In this document: positions 26,151-35,430 of the stretch, in pieces
Layout of the letters: the number at the start of each line of letters is the position of its first letter
Numbering within the stretch: position 1 is the first letter of the stretch
Origin: an uncultured Candidatus Melainabacteria bacterium
GTDB taxonomy: Bacteria > Cyanobacteriota > Vampirovibrionia > Gastranaerophilales > Gastranaerophilaceae
DNA: 64,000 nucleotides
Reading direction: 5' to 3'
NCBI GenBank assembly: GCA_934718135.1
Contig: CAKUZW010000007.1
Coordinates: 1 to 64,000 of the forward strand
The notes under the pieces: generated by a model
The model's database searches: none
Told to the model about the DNA's origin: nothing
The model's input: the letters and a program-made list of their open reading frames with translations, nothing else
Translations under genes and position numbers: made by a program

Positions 26151-27287
26151 TTATTTTAGGATAGATAAAAAAGTTCTATGGAGTCTTACATTGTGAACTC
26201 GTATCATATTAATGTTTTCGTTTATCAAAATCGAATTGAGTGCAAGAGTATAGATGTCTTTTTCATCATTTGTTGCTTGTGGCATATTCAATAGGCTCTT
26301 TCTTGATAGTCCTATAAGAATAGGACAGCCAATAGTTTTAAACTCTTTCCAACGGTGGATTATTTCAAAATTATCATTTCTTGTTTTGCCAAAACCAATC
26401 CCCGGGTCAATTATTATATTTTCTTTTTTTATTCCTTTTGAGGTTGCAAAATCAACTTTTTCTTTTAAATTGGCGAAAATTTCATCCATTAAATTTTCAT
26501 AAGTTGGAGAATTTTGCATTGTTTCAGGGGTTCCTTTAGAATGTTGTATGATTATTTTGGTATTTGGATTTTTGGCTAAAACATTCACCATTTCGGAGTC
26601 ATAATCGAACCCTGAAACATCATTTATTATATTTGCCCCAAGTTCGATACATTTTTTTGCGACTTTAGAACTTCTTGTATCTATACTTATCGGGATATTT
26701 ATATTTTTTTCTTTTATATATTTTAAAATCGGTTCAATTTTCTCTAGTTGATTTTCAGCAGAAACCGCATCAGAATAAGGTTTTGTAGACTCAGCTCCAA
26801 TATCAATAATGTCAGCTCCATCTTCTATCAATTGATTTAAATGTTTTATAGAGTCTTCAAATCTGTAGTATTCACCACCGTCAGAAAAAGAGTTCGTTGT
26901 AACATTCAAAATCCCCATTATTTTTGTTTGAGACGGTTGAGTTTTTACTTTTTCTTCTAACAACTTACCAAGGTCTTTAAGTCCAAAGGGTTGAGCTTGT
27001 AATTTTTTTGAAATTTTTATGATTTGAGAGATACTTCCGCCTAAAATGCAATTCGATTTTTCAATTTTTCCCGTTATAACTTCTCTATGCGTTCCACAAT
27101 CTGCCCCGACAGAGATGGCGGTTTGTTTCAAAATATTTGCTTGAGCGGGAGTTAAATCATATATTTTAAAGTTTTTATAGACAAATTTATCTTTTGCAAA
27201 ACGAGTGTAAGTTTTGTCAAAACCAATGTTTTCAAGTTCTTTTTCAATATTTGTATTTGATATTTCTTTAATTAAAAAATCGTGCAT
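26151..27287 (-). CDS. folP: Dihydropteroate synthase with N-terminal extension
   Basis: Condenses hydroxymethyl-dihydropterin diphosphate with p-aminobenzoate in folate synthesis. The TIM barrel spans about 118-378: IMGILNVTTNSFSDGG, GAESTKP, SIDTRSSKVAKK, PGIGFGK, GLSRKSLL. An extra 110 residues precede it, including SVGADCGTHREVITGK, as in some archaeal and clostridial DHPS proteins. The start ATG lies at the edge of a terminator-like hairpin and no Shine-Dalgarno is visible. Confidence 0.92.
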   Translation of the reverse strand: MHDFLIKEISNTNIEKELENIGFDKTYTRFAKDKFVYKNFKIYDLTPAQANILKQTAISVGADCGTHREVITGKIEKSNCILGGSISQIIKISKKLQAQPFGLKDLGKLLEEKVKTQPSQTKIMGILNVTTNSFSDGGEYYRFEDSIKHLNQLIEDGADIIDIGAESTKPYSDAVSAENQLEKIEPILKYIKEKNINIPISIDTRSSKVAKKCIELGANIINDVSGFDYDSEMVNVLAKNPNTKIIIQHSKGTPETMQNSPTYENLMDEIFANLKEKVDFATSKGIKKENIIIDPGIGFGKTRNDNFEIIHRWKEFKTIGCPILIGLSRKSLLNMPQATNDEKDIYTLALNSILINENINMIRVHNVRLHRTFLSILK

Positions 27288-27308
27288 AACAGAAGTTTAG
27301 CACGATTT
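27274..27308 (-). terminator. Hairpin overlapping the folP start codon
   Basis: Arms 27277-27285 and 27300-27308 (AAATCGTGC / GCACGATTT) pair over 9 bp with a 14-nt loop. On the minus strand the stem is followed by T-rich 27279-27274. It would end the 28539-27338 transcript, yet its 3' arm and U-tract are the first codons of folP. Confidence 0.6.
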
Positions 27309-27337
27309 ATTTAATATCTCAATTTATACAAAAATTG

Positions 27338-27826
27338 TTATCCAATCATTCTCATTTGGTCAATTTTATCTTTCAAATCCCCAACAGCAAGAGTTCCGTT
27401 TTCTGCTGCTTTGCTGCCTTCTGATAAAAGAACGAAAAATGCTGTTACAACTCCGAAAGTTCCGGCAATTCCTTTCATAATTGGACTTTTTACGATAGGT
27501 CCAAGAATTTTGTTATTTTGCAATTTTTGAGCCAGTTTTAAAACATCTTGAGTAAATAATTTGGTGTTTTGCTTAAACCTTGCAATAAATCCGGATGATT
27601 GTTTAACACCTTCACCTGTGATTTTTGCAGCTTCAGTGGTTGCTTTCATCATTTTTTGAAGAGCTGATTCTCCGCCCAACAAACCTCTTTTGCCGGCATA
27701 GCGAGTTGCAGATGTGGCAACAAAACCTGTACTACCTACAACGGTTGCGGTTTTTTGAGTTTTATCTTTTTGCTCTTGAGTTATGTTTCGGTGTGAAACG
27801 TTATTTACTGCTCCAATTCCGTCCAT
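27338..27826 (-). CDS. Hypothetical 162-aa protein
   Basis: Function not recognised. Mostly helical and basic, with a Gly/Ala-rich hydrophobic segment near the C-terminus (GIAGTFGVVTAFFVLL, about 118-133), a likely membrane-interacting helix. Its ATG overlaps the stop of the upstream gene (TAATG), so the two are coupled and likely act together. A terminator-like hairpin follows at 27274-27308. Confidence 0.65.
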   Translation of the reverse strand: MDGIGAVNNVSHRNITQEQKDKTQKTATVVGSTGFVATSATRYAGKRGLLGGESALQKMMKATTEAAKITGEGVKQSSGFIARFKQNTKLFTQDVLKLAQKLQNNKILGPIVKSPIMKGIAGTFGVVTAFFVLLSEGSKAAENGTLAVGDLKDKIDQMRMIG

Positions 27827-28539
27827 TATTCGTAGTCCTCTGCCATTCGTTGTTCAAAATTTTCAACTTCATCTGCGTAGTTATCATCTACATTTTTATT
27901 GTGTTCTTTGACTTTATCTTCGTCTTTTGAAAATTCATCTCTCGCTGATTTGTAAGCACTTCCAATACCTGCACCTGTACCGACAGTCGCTGATGTTGCT
28001 TTTGCAACTTTGTCAAATGTCATATTGTTTTTGAATGTAGAAATTTTAGTGCTGATTGAATCACAGATTTTAACGGCTCCTGCTAGGATTTTTGCCAAAC
28101 CTTTTCCTATAATATTTTTAGTTGCAAAATCTGACTTTGTAAAATCAGCGTATTTTTTGCCAATATTTTTATTTATGTTTTTAAAGGCTTTTGCAATACC
28201 TTCTTTAGCAGGATTTAGAGTTTTAATAATATTTTTTGTAATTTTGCTATCTGCCACTTTTGCTGCGGATTTTTTACCGAATTTGGCTACTTGCATAACA
28301 GCCCAAGCAACTGCCCAACCGGAAAAAACGCCTTCTGATACGGCTTTACAGCCTTTAACACCTTGCTTCATTGCATCCGGAACATATTCATTATCAATCA
28401 GTTCATCACATTCTTTCGATTGAGCTCTATATTCTGCTTTTTTTCGGTCAATAAAACCATCGTTAATTTCATCGTCAAGACCCTTGAATTCCGGACGAAC
28501 AGATGTTCTGTGTGTAAAATTTGGCTGAACTGTTAACAT
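27826..28539 (-). CDS. Hypothetical 237-aa protein
   Basis: Function not recognised. The N-terminus (TVQPNFTHRTSVRPEFKGL) is disordered and ends in a PxFKG motif that I associate with uncharacterised Gastranaerophilales proteins. A hydrophobic helix follows (VFSGWAVAWAVMQVAKFG, about 71-88), then Lys-rich helices and a strongly acidic tail. Coupled to the 162-aa gene. No signal peptide of the usual form. Confidence 0.65.
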   Translation of the reverse strand: MLTVQPNFTHRTSVRPEFKGLDDEINDGFIDRKKAEYRAQSKECDELIDNEYVPDAMKQGVKGCKAVSEGVFSGWAVAWAVMQVAKFGKKSAAKVADSKITKNIIKTLNPAKEGIAKAFKNINKNIGKKYADFTKSDFATKNIIGKGLAKILAGAVKICDSISTKISTFKNNMTFDKVAKATSATVGTGAGIGSAYKSARDEFSKDEDKVKEHNKNVDDNYADEVENFEQRMAEDYE

Positions 28540-28654
28540 AATTAATTCTCCATGCTCTGCAAAAATGAAATTTCCATTCGTATAATAACGGTGAAAATTT
28601 TTTTTTGCTAATACACTAAACTACCATTAACAAAATGTTACATAATCACCATTA

Positions 28655-29602
28655 TTATTTCACATTAATATTAGTTTGTAAAGTGTTTTTTGAACCTTGA
28701 TAAGAATTTCTTTTGATAAATTCTCTATCAATTTTGTTGAGACAATCGAGCTTTGCCCCAAGCCATTTTGGAGCGATTAAGTTCTTCTTCAAACCATTCC
28801 CTGCAAGTCTGTGGATTGTCGTTTGCGGAGGAAGAATTTCTAAAAAGTCGCAAACAAGATTTACATACTCTTCTTCTGACATAAAATCAATTTCATGATT
28901 TTCGTAAAGTTTTGCAAGTTTTGTGTTTTGTAATGCACAGAGCATGTGTATTTTTACCCCATCAACTCCTAGCCTTGCAAGTTCTTGGGCTGTTTGCAAA
29001 ATTTCTTCTCTTGTTTCCCACAATCCAAAAATCACATGAACGCAAACATTTATCCCTTTTTCTTTTGTTTTCTCATAAGCCCTTAAAAAGCAATCATAGT
29101 CATGCCCGCGATTAATTCTTTTTAGCGTTTTGTCATGGATTGATTGCAGTCCGTATTCAACCCAAGTGTAGTAGTCTTTTGAGATATCAGAAATCAGATT
29201 GAGTTTCTCATCATCCACGCAATCAGGTCTTGTCCCGACTGATAAACCAACGATATCAGGATGTGTCAGAGAAGATTTGTAGATTTTTTCTAACTCATTC
29301 ACCGGCTTATATGTATTTGAATAAGCCTGAAAATATGCCATGAACTTTTCTGCTTTGAACCTGTCATGCAAGGTTTTAGCCCCAACTTCAACCTGTTCTT
29401 TTATAGATAAAAGATTCGAATGAGCCTGAGAAAAACTTCCGCCATCATCACAAAAAATACAACCTCCCGTGGATATTGTCCCGTCTCTATTAGGACAAGA
29501 AAAGCCTGCGTCCAGTGTTATTTTATACACTTTAGCTCCAAATTTGTTTTTCAAATATGCACTAAATTGGTTGTATCTTTTGTCTGTATTGTTAAAAAAC
29601 AT
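28655..29602 (-). CDS. TIGR01212/YtqA-family radical SAM protein
   Basis: 315 residues. YNQFSAYLKNKFGAKVYKI at the N-terminus, the iron-sulfur motif CPNRDGTISTGGCIFCDDGG (C-x11-C-x2-C spacing of the family), and GTRPDCVDD, EYGLQSIHDKTLKRINRGHD and HVIFGLW typical of the YtqA/TIGR01212 group, Elp3-like radical SAM enzymes of uncertain, probably RNA-modifying, function. Start 29602 is used because it lies just past the stop of the zinc-ribbon gene. Confidence 0.9.
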   Translation of the reverse strand: MFFNNTDKRYNQFSAYLKNKFGAKVYKITLDAGFSCPNRDGTISTGGCIFCDDGGSFSQAHSNLLSIKEQVEVGAKTLHDRFKAEKFMAYFQAYSNTYKPVNELEKIYKSSLTHPDIVGLSVGTRPDCVDDEKLNLISDISKDYYTWVEYGLQSIHDKTLKRINRGHDYDCFLRAYEKTKEKGINVCVHVIFGLWETREEILQTAQELARLGVDGVKIHMLCALQNTKLAKLYENHEIDFMSEEEYVNLVCDFLEILPPQTTIHRLAGNGLKKNLIAPKWLGAKLDCLNKIDREFIKRNSYQGSKNTLQTNINVK

Positions 29603-29603
29603 T

Positions 29604-29777
29604 TTATTTTTGTTCGTTTTCTTCTTCGTCATAAATCGGATAAACGTAGTGTTCACCGCAGTTTGGACAAACAACTTCTTGTTGTTTACCGTCTTCTAAT
29701 TTTGCAACCTCAAATAAACATTTACATCCTGATTGAACACATCTTATTGCCCAAGTTGGTCTTATTAATCTTGCCAT
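29604..29777 (-). CDS. Small zinc-ribbon protein
   Basis: 57 residues from ATG 29777, which has GAGGG about 8 bases upstream. Cysteines in CVQSGCKC and CPNCG form a probable zinc ribbon, followed by an acidic tail (DEEENEQK). Function unknown. The radical SAM gene starts one base after its stop, and obgE is 89 bp upstream on the same strand. Confidence 0.75.
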   Translation of the reverse strand: MARLIRPTWAIRCVQSGCKCLFEVAKLEDGKQQEVVCPNCGEHYVYPIYDEEENEQK

Positions 29778-29866
29778 TTTTCTACCCTCTTTTTCTTCTA
29801 TACACAAGTAATTTTATCATTATTAAACCCTTCTTGCAAGAAATTCTTTATTCTTTACAAGAAAAA

Positions 29867-31150
29867 TTATTTATAAATTTCGTCATCCCAATATTCAAGT
29901 TCAAGCTTGCCGACAACAATTGTATCGCCGTTTTGAACCCCTTGGTGTTTAAGTTCATCCATTATACCCATACTTATCATAATATTTTGAAATCTTATGA
30001 CTTGTTCGGTGCTTCTTGGGTCTGTAACTTGAGAAATTCTGATAATTCTGCCGCCATCTACGACATAAGTATCTTTATTAACCTTATGAACTTCCCACCA
30101 ACCATCATCATTATTTGTAGCTTCAAGATCTTCTTCAACAATGACTTCTGTTTGAGGTTTTTCTATCGTGTTGACCTTATTTTCAAGTTCATGTTTTAGT
30201 GCTTCTAAATTTTCACCGGTTACGGCTGAAATGCAGAACACTTCAACCCCAAGTGATTGAAATTCTTTTTTCAACTCTTCTAATCTTTCAGGTTCAATTG
30301 CATCTATTTTATTAATAGCAACAATTTGGAAAAGCTTAGACAATTTTTCAGAATATTTTTCCAATTCTTTATTAATTATTTTAAAATTATTGATTGGATT
30401 TTCTTCTGTTCCGTCAACAATGTGAAGCAAAAATCTGCATCTTTCTACATGTCGTAAAAAGTCGTGCCCAAGCCCGATTCCGTCAGATGCTCCTTCAATT
30501 AACCCGGGAATATCTGCAATTACATACCCGTCACCGGTGGATTTTCTGACAACCCCAAGATTTGGGATGATTGTTGTGAACGGATAATCAGCGATTTTAG
30601 GTTTGGCAGAAGAAACTCTACTGATAAATGTTGATTTTCCTGCATTTGGCATTCCTAAAAGTCCTACATCTGCAAGTAATTTCAATTCTAATTGCAAATT
30701 ACGTTCAATTCCAGGTTCCCCAGGTTCGCAATACTGTGGAGCACGGTTTTGCGGGGTGCAGAAATGAGTGTTTCCTCTTCCGCCTCTTCCGCCTTTTGCA
30801 ACAAGAACGGTTTGTTTATTTTCTGTCAAATCAGCAATAACAGTCCCTGTTTTTAAGTCTTTTACAATTGTACCGACAGGAACTTTTAAATATAAATCCT
30901 TTGCACTTTTACCGTGCATACTTTTTTTGAAGCCGTTTTCTCCGTTATCGGCTTTAAAAATTGATCGGTAAGTAAAATCTAACAAGGTAGAAAGTCCTTC
31001 ATCCGCAATAAGGTAAACGCTTCCGCCTTTACCTCCGTCACCGCCTGCCGGTCCGCCTTTATCTACAAATTTTTCTCTTCTCCAAGCAACAACACCGTTT
31101 CCGCCTTTGCCTGAAGATATTTTAATTTTTGCTTTATCAATAAATTGCAT
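29867..31150 (-). CDS. obgE: Obg-family GTPase
   Basis: Ribosome-associated GTPase of 50S assembly and stringent response. Gly-rich Obg fold at about 1-157 (GGDGGKGGSVYLIAD). G domain: GMPNAGKSTF (G1), DIPGLIEGAS (G3), NKID (G4). An OCT-like C-terminal domain (WEVHKVNKDTYVVDGGRI, then QNIMISMGIMDEL). 427 residues from ATG 31150, with AAAAAGGGA upstream; an in-frame codon at 31186 lacks a ribosome site. Confidence 0.96.
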   Translation of the reverse strand: MQFIDKAKIKISSGKGGNGVVAWRREKFVDKGGPAGGDGGKGGSVYLIADEGLSTLLDFTYRSIFKADNGENGFKKSMHGKSAKDLYLKVPVGTIVKDLKTGTVIADLTENKQTVLVAKGGRGGRGNTHFCTPQNRAPQYCEPGEPGIERNLQLELKLLADVGLLGMPNAGKSTFISRVSSAKPKIADYPFTTIIPNLGVVRKSTGDGYVIADIPGLIEGASDGIGLGHDFLRHVERCRFLLHIVDGTEENPINNFKIINKELEKYSEKLSKLFQIVAINKIDAIEPERLEELKKEFQSLGVEVFCISAVTGENLEALKHELENKVNTIEKPQTEVIVEEDLEATNNDDGWWEVHKVNKDTYVVDGGRIIRISQVTDPRSTEQVIRFQNIMISMGIMDELKHQGVQNGDTIVVGKLELEYWDDEIYK

Positions 31151-31297
31151 AATAAATCCCTTTTTATTTGATAATACAATGAACATGCCTGACGGTAAAG
31201 ACAGAAAGCTTTAACTGGTTAACAAATCATAAATAATTCAAACTAAAACCTCAGGATGATGTGTCAGCCTGTGATGTCATAGTTTTTCATTCAGAAT

Positions 31298-31328
31298 AAA
31301 AGGTCAAGCTTAAATGCCTGACCTTTTT
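31298..31328 (-). terminator. Hairpin terminator after the 137-aa secreted gene
   Basis: AAAAGGTCA (31298-31306) pairs with TGACCTTTT (31319-31327). Followed by T-rich sequence on either strand. It lies 8 bp past the stop of the 31336-31749 gene. Confidence 0.6.
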
Positions 31329-31335
31329 AGTTATC

Positions 31336-31749
31336 TTAATTCATATCACTAACACTTGGAACATAATATTGGAAAGTATCAGGTCCGTTGTTAGGAAAAT
31401 CCAAGTAGAACGGTTGGTTTTGTCTGATTACTCCGCTTCTTCCTTTGTATACAGCAGGAAATTCTTTTGTGATAGGTAAGTTTTCTTCTTGGAAGTTAAC
31501 ATAACTTACAGGGACAAATATAAAACTTCCGTTTTGAGGAATTACTTTACCTGTAACTTGGAACCCTTGGAATAACATCAAATCGTAATCCAATCTGGTA
31601 TTTGCATTCATTTGAACGTGCAAAACTTGTGGAGGATTAGAAGTTTGAAAATCTTCCAATGCTGAAACTTGAATAGTTTTTGCTTGTACAGAATTCATTA
31701 AACTCATTGATAGAACCAATCCAACAAATGCTGACAATAATTTTTTCAT
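31336..31749 (-). CDS. Hypothetical secreted protein (paralogue of the next gene)
   Basis: Signal peptide about 1-23 (ends SVQAK). The mature part begins IQVSALEDFQTSNPPQVLHV, then LDYDLMLFQGFQVTGKV. The same layout, V..L.DF.T.NPP..L.V with a G..I.G.V strand, opens the protein encoded 6 bp upstream, so the two are paralogues. Beta-rich and periplasmic or surface. No known domain recognised. Confidence 0.7.
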   Translation of the reverse strand: MKKLLSAFVGLVLSMSLMNSVQAKTIQVSALEDFQTSNPPQVLHVQMNANTRLDYDLMLFQGFQVTGKVIPQNGSFIFVPVSYVNFQEENLPITKEFPAVYKGRSGVIRQNQPFYLDFPNNGPDTFQYYVPSVSDMN

Positions 31750-31755
31750 TTTATA

Positions 31756-32385
31756 TTACTCCTTTTCTAATGTATATGTATAATTTTGTGTATTATTCGG
31801 TTTGTATTCTGTTTTTATATTTGGAAACTTCAGATAAAACAAATCCGATTTTTTAATTTCCAAATCTTCTCCTTTTTTGACATAAGAGAAAGGACTTGCT
31901 TCATAAGCAGAATTTACAGAAGATTTGAACCTGTTGTCCTGTTCATTTTTTACAGCCCCTGAAACAGCAGCAACTCCGAGAGATAAGCCTTTAACAAAGA
32001 AACTTCCGACACCTAATGCGGTATTTTTTGCTAATTCACCCTTATCAAGAGGTGTTGTATAAGATGCGGTAATATCTGATGAGATATTATTTGTTTGTCC
32101 GTTTTGCAAAGTATAAGACTTTGGTTTGAAGGAAAAACTTGCATCTCTTTTTAGTCTTCTGGGACTAACAACATCAACCAAATCACCTTTAATATTCGCT
32201 CCCGCTTCTATTATGGTATTATTATCCAATTCGAGAGGCTCAATTAATTTGACAGAAATTGATGTCGGTGGGTTGTAGGTCGAAAAATCACTTAGTGACT
32301 GGACTACAACCGTCTGTGCGTATGCTTGGCTAAACATACCTGTTACTATTACTAAAAAACATAAAGATATTTTTTTTTGCCACAT
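31756..32385 (-). CDS. Hypothetical secreted protein
   Basis: 209 residues from ATG 32385, which has GGGTGG upstream. Signal peptide about 1-23 (ends QAYAQ). The mature N-terminus VVVQSLSDFSTYNPPTSISV resembles the downstream 137-aa protein; a small Gly/Val-rich hydrophobic stretch (ALGVGSFFVKGLSLGVAAVS) follows. Operon with the downstream paralogue. Function unknown; no cell-surface anchor motif is seen. Confidence 0.7.
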   Translation of the reverse strand: MWQKKISLCFLVIVTGMFSQAYAQTVVVQSLSDFSTYNPPTSISVKLIEPLELDNNTIIEAGANIKGDLVDVVSPRRLKRDASFSFKPKSYTLQNGQTNNISSDITASYTTPLDKGELAKNTALGVGSFFVKGLSLGVAAVSGAVKNEQDNRFKSSVNSAYEASPFSYVKKGEDLEIKKSDLFYLKFPNIKTEYKPNNTQNYTYTLEKE

Positions 32386-32451
32386 ACTGCCACCCATCTT
32401 TAACATACATAATAACAAATTTTTCTGCAATTGGCAATATTTCAAATTATA

Positions 32452-35286
32452 TCAAGATTTGTGGAGGTATTTAGCCAAATATTTTCCGGTATAAGATTCT
32501 TTACATTTCATAATATCATCAGGCGTCCCTTGTGCAACAACTCGACCACCTGCAACACCGCCTTCCGGCCCCAAATCAATAATATGGTCTGCTATTTTTA
32601 TCAAATCAAGATTGTGCTCAATCATAAGAATTGTATTACCTTGATCAGCAAGTGCGTGAAGTATTTTTACTAATTTATCCAAATCCGCCCAATGTAACCC
32701 GACAGATGGCTCATCCAGAAGATACAAAGTCTTGCCGGTTGAGCGTTTATTGAGTTCAGAAGCCAATTTTATACGCTGAGCTTCCCCGCCTGATAGAGTT
32801 GTAGCACTTTGACCCAATTTCATATAGTCTAAACCAACGTCATTAAGTGTTTGAAGCTTATTTTTAATACTTGGAATGCTATCAAAAAATTCTAAAGCTT
32901 CACTTACGCTCATATCCAAAACATCAGCGATAGATTTTCCTTTGTATTTAACTTCCAAGGTTTCACGATTGTAGCGTTTACCTTTGCACACATCACATTT
33001 TACATAAACATCAGATAAGAAGTTCATCTCAATTTTAACTAAACCGTCACCTTTACAAGCTTCACAACGTCCGCCTTTCACATTGAAACTAAATCTTCCC
33101 GGTTTGTACCCTCGAACCTTTGATTCATTTGTTTTTGCATACAAATCTCTGATATGGGAGAACAAATCAGTATAAGTCGCAGGGTTAGAACGAGGAGTAC
33201 GTCCGATTGGAGATTGGTCAATATCAATAATTTTATCAATATTTTCAAATCCTGTAATTTCATCTACCCCTTGCGGTTTTGGTTTGTTTTTTCTAAGTTT
33301 GTGAACTGCATATTCATAAACCAAATCTTGCATAAGCGTAGATTTTCCACTACCTGAAACACCTGTTAATACAACGATTTTGCCTAACGGAATATCAACA
33401 TCAACATTCTTTAAATTATTCAAATGGGCATTTTTTATGCTAAGGCAATTTCCATTTCCTTCTCTCAATTTGTCAGGAATTGGAATATATTTTTCACCAC
33501 TTAAATATTTCCCAGTAATTGATTTTGGTGCTGCAATTATGTCTTCCACCAAACCTTGGGCAATAATTTCACCACCTGCAACTCCTGCTCTTGGCCCAAT
33601 ATCAACAATATAATCAGCACTTCTTATTGTATCTTCATCGTGTTCAACAACAATTAACGTGTTACCGAGATTACGAAGCTTGAATAGTGTTTTGATAAGC
33701 ATATCATTATCTCGTTGGTGTAAACCGATAGACGGTTCATCAAGAACATACAAAACTCCACTCAATCCACTTCCTATTTGAGAAGCCAATCGAATTCTTT
33801 GAGATTCTCCACCGGACAAAGTTCCCGCCATACGTGCCAAATCCAAATAATGTAAACCAACGTCAATCAAAAATTTAAGTCTTGCTCGAATTTCATCTAA
33901 TATTTGTTTTCCAATTTTTAATTGATATTCAGAAAGTTCCAAATACAAGTCTGTGATAAATTGAAATTCATCATCAATTGACATTTTAGTAAATTCATAA
34001 ATGTTTTTGTCCTTGATTTTAACAGCAAGCGGAAATGGTTTTAATCTAGCTCCACCGCATTTTGGACAAGGTTTTGCAACCATGAATTTTTCAATTTCTT
34101 CTCTCCAATAATCACCACTTGCATCATTGTATCTTTTTTCTAAAAATGGAATTACACCTACAAACGGCTGAATATTAGTTTGATAACGGCTTGTTCCAAA
34201 TTGTTTAACTCTGATTTTTATTGCTTCATCTGAACCATAGAGAATGATTTGTTGCTCTTTTTTAGAAAGTTTTTCAAACGGAGCATCCATATCTATTCCG
34301 TAAGCACTACAAACAGAACTCAACAAATCATGATAATAAGTTGTTGCACTTCTTGTTGCCCAAGCATAAATTGCACCCTGATTTAGGGAAATAGTTTTGT
34401 CTGGAACAACCAAATCAGGATCAACCACAAAGTCTGCCCCTAACCCTGAACATCTTTCACAAGCACCATAAGGAGCGTTGAAAGAGAAAATTCTTGGAGT
34501 TAATTCTTCGAAACTCAAATTACAATCAGGACATGCCAGTTTTTCGCTAAAAACAATTTCCTTATCTCCGACAACATCGACAATCATAATGCCATCAGAC
34601 TTTTTGAGTGCAATCTGAACACTGTCTGCAATTCTAGATCTTGCAGACTCTTTTACAATAATTCTATCAACAACTACGCTAATATCGTGTTTTTTAGTTT
34701 TTGCAAGTTCAATTTCATCTTCATCAAGATTGTAAATCTCACCATCAACCTTTACCCTAACAAATCCTTCTTGTCTTAATTCTTCAAATAGAGTTGAATA
34801 TTCCCCTTTTTTACCTCTGACAACAGGAGCAAGAATTTGAATTTTAACCCCTTCGCCTAATTGGATAATTTTTCCGACAATTTCGTCTAATGTTTGCGGT
34901 TTAATCTTTTTTCCGCAAACAGGACAATACGGAGTTCCGACTCTTGCGTACAAAAGCCTTAAATAATCATAAATTTCCGTAATTGTTCCGACTGTAGAAC
35001 GAGGGTTGTTACTTTTAGATTTTTGGTCAATAGATATGGCCGGAGATAGCCCGTCAATATATTCAACGTTAGGTTTATCCATTTGTCCAAGGAATTGTCT
35101 TGCATAAGTCGACAAACTCTCGATATAACGTCTTTGCCCTTCTGCAAAAATCGTATCAAATGCTAACGAACTTTTCCCAGAACCTGAAACGCCTGTAAAT
35201 ACAACAAGTTCATTTTTCGGAATTTCTAGTGAAACGTTTTTCAAATTGTGCTCTTTTGCACCCGTAATTTTAATCTTCTCAGCCAT
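32452..35286 (-). CDS. uvrA: UvrABC excinuclease subunit A
   Basis: DNA-damage recognition ATPase of nucleotide excision repair. 944 residues, full length. Two ABC modules: GVSGSGKSSLAFDTIFAEGQ (N) and GVSGSGKSTLMQDL (C), signatures LSGGESQRIRLASQIG and LSGGEAQRIKLASEL. Zinc-binding cysteine pairs CPVCG, CPDC, CERC and CEACKGDG...CDVCKGKRY. A GTGG-type site precedes the ATG. Confidence 0.98.
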   Translation of the reverse strand: MAEKIKITGAKEHNLKNVSLEIPKNELVVFTGVSGSGKSSLAFDTIFAEGQRRYIESLSTYARQFLGQMDKPNVEYIDGLSPAISIDQKSKSNNPRSTVGTITEIYDYLRLLYARVGTPYCPVCGKKIKPQTLDEIVGKIIQLGEGVKIQILAPVVRGKKGEYSTLFEELRQEGFVRVKVDGEIYNLDEDEIELAKTKKHDISVVVDRIIVKESARSRIADSVQIALKKSDGIMIVDVVGDKEIVFSEKLACPDCNLSFEELTPRIFSFNAPYGACERCSGLGADFVVDPDLVVPDKTISLNQGAIYAWATRSATTYYHDLLSSVCSAYGIDMDAPFEKLSKKEQQIILYGSDEAIKIRVKQFGTSRYQTNIQPFVGVIPFLEKRYNDASGDYWREEIEKFMVAKPCPKCGGARLKPFPLAVKIKDKNIYEFTKMSIDDEFQFITDLYLELSEYQLKIGKQILDEIRARLKFLIDVGLHYLDLARMAGTLSGGESQRIRLASQIGSGLSGVLYVLDEPSIGLHQRDNDMLIKTLFKLRNLGNTLIVVEHDEDTIRSADYIVDIGPRAGVAGGEIIAQGLVEDIIAAPKSITGKYLSGEKYIPIPDKLREGNGNCLSIKNAHLNNLKNVDVDIPLGKIVVLTGVSGSGKSTLMQDLVYEYAVHKLRKNKPKPQGVDEITGFENIDKIIDIDQSPIGRTPRSNPATYTDLFSHIRDLYAKTNESKVRGYKPGRFSFNVKGGRCEACKGDGLVKIEMNFLSDVYVKCDVCKGKRYNRETLEVKYKGKSIADVLDMSVSEALEFFDSIPSIKNKLQTLNDVGLDYMKLGQSATTLSGGEAQRIKLASELNKRSTGKTLYLLDEPSVGLHWADLDKLVKILHALADQGNTILMIEHNLDLIKIADHIIDLGPEGGVAGGRVVAQGTPDDIMKCKESYTGKYLAKYLHKS

Positions 35287-35334
35287 AACACCACTATTTT
35301 AACCTATAATAAATGAATTTCAAATTTTATTTAC

Positions 35335-35363
35335 TTTACAAGTCTTAAAAAAAATGGTATAAT
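35335..35363 (+). promoter_or_regulatory. Strong predicted promoter
   Basis: TTTACA (35335-35340), exact 17-bp spacer, TATAAT (35358-35363), giving a leader of about 60 nt before the 35431 start. Confidence 0.65.
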
Positions 35364-35430
35364 ATAAATGTCCTAGCCAATTGATTACCATATAAATATT
35401 GACCTTTAATTAGAAAGGAAATATTTTATA

